A program made the position numbers and the translations under genes. Below are positions 60,465-64,000 of a stretch of DNA of 64,000 nt, one piece after another. The stretch's first letter is position 1, and every line of letters begins with the position of its first letter. Source of the stretch: Coniella vitis. Its lineage: Eukaryota; Ascomycota; Sordariomycetes; Diaporthales; Schizoparmaceae. The notes beneath the pieces are model-generated. The model had not been told where the DNA came from. It saw nothing but the letters and a program-made list of their open reading frames with translations, and ran no database searches. Location of the stretch: positions 2,480,001 through 2,544,000 of the forward strand of contig WUJK01000002.1 of assembly GCA_011317545.1 (NCBI GenBank), given 5' to 3'.

Positions 60465-61537
60465 CTTGAGAGGCCTGTAACCACTGGCTTAGAAGTGATT
60501 GAAAGACGTTTGAAGAAGAACGGTGAAGATTGTTCGCTTGGTAGATGTAGTTGCGGGATTCAAAGGAAGAGATGGCTCAAACAAATGAAGTGAAGCCTTG
60601 TAAGGATCTACCCAAGCACCTTCCTAGAAAGCAGTGAAGTACTGAACAGTGATTTTTCGACGATGCTGGTGTGAGTAGAGGTAGGAAGTAGGATACCAAA
60701 GCCCAAGCCTTTCTAGAAGGGGGAAGGGGGGGCAGCATCTTCTTCGTCGCCGCCAATGTCACGCCTTTGATATGTTGTAGCAGCGCCAGTATGCTTGGCC
60801 TTCTTTAGCAGGCACAAACGACTGCTACAAAGAGGCAGCAATCTGAAGGGCTTTCTTCCTATGATGATCAATTGTGCCACTATAATAAATCCATACTCAG
60901 ATCTCAAAGGGACTGGATGAGGAACAAGGTAGGCGCAAAAACAAGTATATAGCAGAAGCTCTTTTGAGGGTGGCTTGCCTCAGCCCCACGATGGATGGCT
61001 TACAAAGCGTGGAGCACTGGAGGTAGTCCCTTCAGAGGGATATTGCACAAAGACTATATTCTCTGTGAAGCACGCAACCGTGAGTGCTGCTGAACGCTTG
61101 TATCTGGTGGAACTGGAATCGACAGCAATACACGCGGAAGGCCCGAAGCTCTCAAACCTTGCCGTAAGATTGCTAACCGAAACGTAGTTGACAGGCGTAG
61201 GTCAGTTACTGAGGAAACCACTGGACAATCGATGTCAGATGTTGAGGCGATCCGCAAACCACGCGTGATACCCATATCCTAGGCTCATGTGTAAGTTGCC
61301 AGCCGAGTCCCTCAGCTCAACCGGGACAGCCTTTGAAAACGAAAGCGCCTGGCTCCAAAGTGAAAGAGGGCGTAAATATTACATGTTGACCTATCGTATA
61401 TACGACTTCCAAAAATTGTGCCCATGGCTATCCAGGAAGACAAACCAAATTCCTGGGCCAAATGAGCCCTGTTTCGACAAATCAGAGAAGTCTTCACGAC
61501 TTGGCTATGCCCGAACAGCACCTGAAGAATCTCTCCG
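60465..61537. other. intergenic region
   Basis: About 1.07 kb between the variable-exon cluster and the AT-hook gene, both on the minus strand. I searched it for further W…DLL-type first exons with a phase-2 donor and saw none. It should contain the distal promoter of exon G. Confidence 0.5.
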
Positions 61538-62839
61538 CTAAGCCTCACCATAGAAGCTACAAGCAGACATCAGCATGTATTCAACAATTGGATCGATATC
61601 TGCTCTACTTACTCGGCACTATAGTGTTCTACAGCATCGGGGTTGTTGTGAGCAGCTAATGCACTCAATATGGCCTCATCATTGAGGCCGACATCACTGC
61701 TCTCTTCAATCTTGGGCCGCTTCATGACGTGCTCATCAGCCTCTGCCTCGGCTTCTTCGAAGCCAATCACCTCTGGCTGCACCACGACATGATGCTGTTC
61801 GGGCGCCGGCGGTATCTGTGAAGGGCCAGACTCCATCATGGGAGTCGGAGCAGGGCCTACATCCGGTTGCATGTCTGGTTGAGGCGCAAGAGGTTGTTGT
61901 GGCGGTATTGAGAGAGGCTGTTGCTGCTGCTGCTGCTGCTGCTCCGGTTGCTGAATTGCAACGGGCCCAATACCACCCTGGCCCGGAGATTCTGAAGGTG
62001 CCGTCGTGCTGGGGTCTGCCACTGCCGACTTTCGGGGTCTGCCTCTGCCGGGCCCTGGTCGGCGAGTGATGGGATTTTGGGTCGGATCGATCTTGCGATA
62101 ACTGTCTCCAACGGAGCCGTTTGCCTCGGCCTTTTGCTGGGCACGACGAAGACCTTGGAAATGTTGACTGAGAGCCTTGTTTAGCCAATACAACTTAAAA
62201 CAAATATCAAGACCGGAAGTCTAGCAAAGCCATCCATCAAGGGCAACCAGAGGTTGAATACCAGGTCACATGGCGCCCAAAAATACAAGGCTGGGTCTGG
62301 CTCACAGCAGCTGTTTGGTTGTTTGTTTGTTTGCAGACGGGGACAGGCCAATACGAGAACCGGGAGGCGAGAATTGGTTGAACTCTGGAAAGGGAGCCAG
62401 ATACCAAGGTCTCGTCCGAGGCACGCAAGGGGCAGAGCAACAGGAACAGGCAGGCTGACTCACCGACACCCCTCGTTAGTAAAGCCATATCCCATGGACC
62501 TCATGTGGTTGCCGATCGTGGTCCATTCGGACCCGCTAATAACGCCTATGTTCTTGACAGACAAGATGGTGAAGAAGAGGTCCTTATCCGCCTCTGGAGG
62601 ACACAGCAGAGGTCAGCGAAGCACCATGACTACGTGGAGTCGACCACCAGGCATCGGGCAATTGGATGCATCCACATCATTGCTGATGGCATCGGCAGTG
62701 GGCAGATATCAATGATTACACGCAAGATGGATAGGCAGAGGGTGAATGAATGAATGAATCAATTGGAAGAGTCAAAACGGTCCAAAAAAAACACAAGGCA
62801 GAAAAGCTACTGACTGTCGCCCCAATTTTTGTTATTCAT
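61538..62839 (-). CDS. AT-hook, Myb/SANT-like DNA-binding protein
   Basis: Exons 62839–62815, 62593–62464, 62167–61613 and 61556–61538 give 242 residues. The first exon has only 25 nt (MNNKNWGD plus one base). Exon 2 completes WGDKADKDLFFTILSVKN … EWTTIGNHM … GYGFTNEGCR and ends CG|GTGAGT in phase 2. Exon 3 starts T-CAA-CAT (QHFQGLRRAQQKAEANG). It carries an AT-hook core, RRPGPGRGRPRKS, then a Pro/Gln-rich stretch with a Gln run and an acidic end (EAEADEHVMKRPKIEES). The last exon, after a TTGTAG acceptor, adds DFYGEA. If that donor is not used, the frame stops at once after SAE. Nuclear, binding AT-rich DNA by inference from the hook. Confidence 0.8.
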
Positions 62840-64000
62840 TGTGCTGTTGGAAGGGAGCATCCGAGCTTGGAGACGGTCCAAGGGTGGTATGAATAGCCTC
62901 AAGTACTGTTGTTGCTGATGGATTCGCGTCGGCGGTGGGATTTATTGTTAGGTCAGTACCAGTTGTCGAGGCTTCTGAGCAGGCGAGAAAGCAAGAGGAA
63001 GATAGGTGGCCATCTGGCAGGGTTCCGAGTTCTGGGTGGGGATGGGACGGAACCTTGGGGACGGCTCAGCAGCAGCTCCGACCAAGGTTGCAGGGGCTGG
63101 GCGGGCACGCTCTGGACGTACCGTACTATGTACAGCCTGCGTACAGGTACTTGCGAACGCAAACCTAGCAGAGCACGAAGGTCACTTGCTACCTAGGTAG
63201 CTACTGTCTAGGCAAGTCAAACATGCAAGGATCCCTTGCCGCTGACCCGTCCGCGCCGCAGCCAGATAGCGCACCCTGCCACCCCTGTGCGCTAGCTTAT
63301 CTTGAGCCAGCAGCCTGCACTCACACCCAGACTCGCCATCACCTGACATCGCGACTCTAGCGTGTGCAGAGTGGGGCAGTAGCCTGGAGCCTATTCCCGT
63401 TGTAGCGGGCCACTGAGACCCGTCGACGCGTACCGTTAACGCCTTGGCCAATCGCCGGCGCCAACGGGGCGTCAACCCGCACCCTCCTCGGCCACACCCC
63501 CGCCTCCTGAAATTCCTTGCTAAGAGAAATGACCCATGATTCATTGCAATGGCCCCAGCCTGCAGCAAATCCCGCTTCCTGCTCATCTCTTTCTAATCTC
63601 ATCCTCAGAACTGTCGTGGGCACGCGGAGCAGATGGACCTGGGACACGCTCGCTCATCGGCTCAAAGGAATGCAGCGGCTTTCTCATCGGGCGCAGATCT
63701 GCCTGATTGTCTGCCAAATTGCAGGCCGGGGGTGGCTGCAACACGGCAGCTCGTCCCAGGACGTCACCACGGACTATGGTGAACAGTGTAATGGAAGGGT
63801 GGCGGGTGGGGGTTTGCATAGAGCCCCGACGCCGCCCGGCCTGCTGCAGTCTGGCCCAATTCTCCCTGTTCTTCTAGCTCCCCAGTGCTGGGTCGCCAAT
63901 TGCTCTTCCTTTTTGCTGTCCCATATGTACCTCATCTACCTCCCAGCCCACCCTCTCCTTCCACCGGTCAGACCTGGCTCGAAGCAAAGACCCCTGGCGC
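62840..64000. other. intergenic region at window end
   Basis: Promoter of the AT-hook gene and about 1 kb without a recognisable gene. A CCGTACTATGTACAG motif (63121–63135) and a CTACCTAGGTAGCTAC palindrome (63189–63204) are present. The last bases may belong to the leader of a gene beyond the window. Confidence 0.5.

Noticed and set aside
1..64000. tRNA, rRNA, CRISPR arrays or intact transposons
   Set aside because: By eye I found no cloverleaf with a GGTTCGA-type T-loop in context, no rRNA-like block, no spaced repeats and no complete transposase frame. A tRNAscan or repeat search could still find short or diverged cases.

Overview
The window looks like nuclear DNA of a filamentous ascomycete, most likely a Sordariomycete. 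Genes carry short GT–AG introns with CTAAC-like branch sites. Intergenic stretches are 0.5–3.3 kb long, with CT-rich leaders before many start codons. The recognisable products are typical of moulds: Byr4/Bfa1, XRCC4, Get5, Nop2, cofilin, HSP60 with a GGM tail, a DOCK-family exchange factor, a GH79 glycosidase and the fungal CPFY/C2H2 zinc-finger domain. I saw no tRNA, rRNA or CRISPR array and no intact transposon.

Layout. 1–8 kb: a bZIP transcription factor (+), then a secreted, probably GPI-anchored GH79 glycosidase (+). 10–16.6 kb: a 2143-residue DOCK-type GEF (+). 18.3–20.3 kb: a transposase-like HTH joined to a fungal C2H2 domain, with its frame apparently broken; a type II membrane glycosyltransferase-like gene (–, 20.9–22.6 kb) converges on it. 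25–27 kb: MutY-type adenine glycosylase (–). 28–29.2 kb: scattered, frame-broken remains of what looks like a superfamily 1 helicase (+). 30.3–32 kb: XRCC4 (–). 34.6–37.7 kb: Byr4 (+). 39.5–45 kb: Nop2 (–) divergent from Get5 (+), then cofilin (–). 45.9–47.8 kb: HSP60 (–). 49.3–51.4 kb: an acidic nuclear protein of unknown function (–).

52.6–62.9 kb is the most unusual part. Four loci there encode small fungal Myb/SANT-like or AT-hook DNA-binding proteins. In one (58.0–60.5 kb, – strand) I find five separate start-codon exons. Each encodes a different N-terminal half of the HTH domain and each ends in a splice donor in phase 2. Only one downstream acceptor exon is present, beginning 'T-CAG-CAC' (…QHLQKLKR), and it fits all five in frame. 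This looks like a variable-first-exon / constant-exon gene, in which promoter choice would swap the DNA-binding half of the protein. A single-copy relative at 61.5–62.8 kb has the same phase-2 junction in front of QHFQGLRR.

Exon boundaries were read by eye from splice consensus, phase and protein conservation. No RNA evidence or database search was available. Gene symbols follow the family name only where the family is clear.
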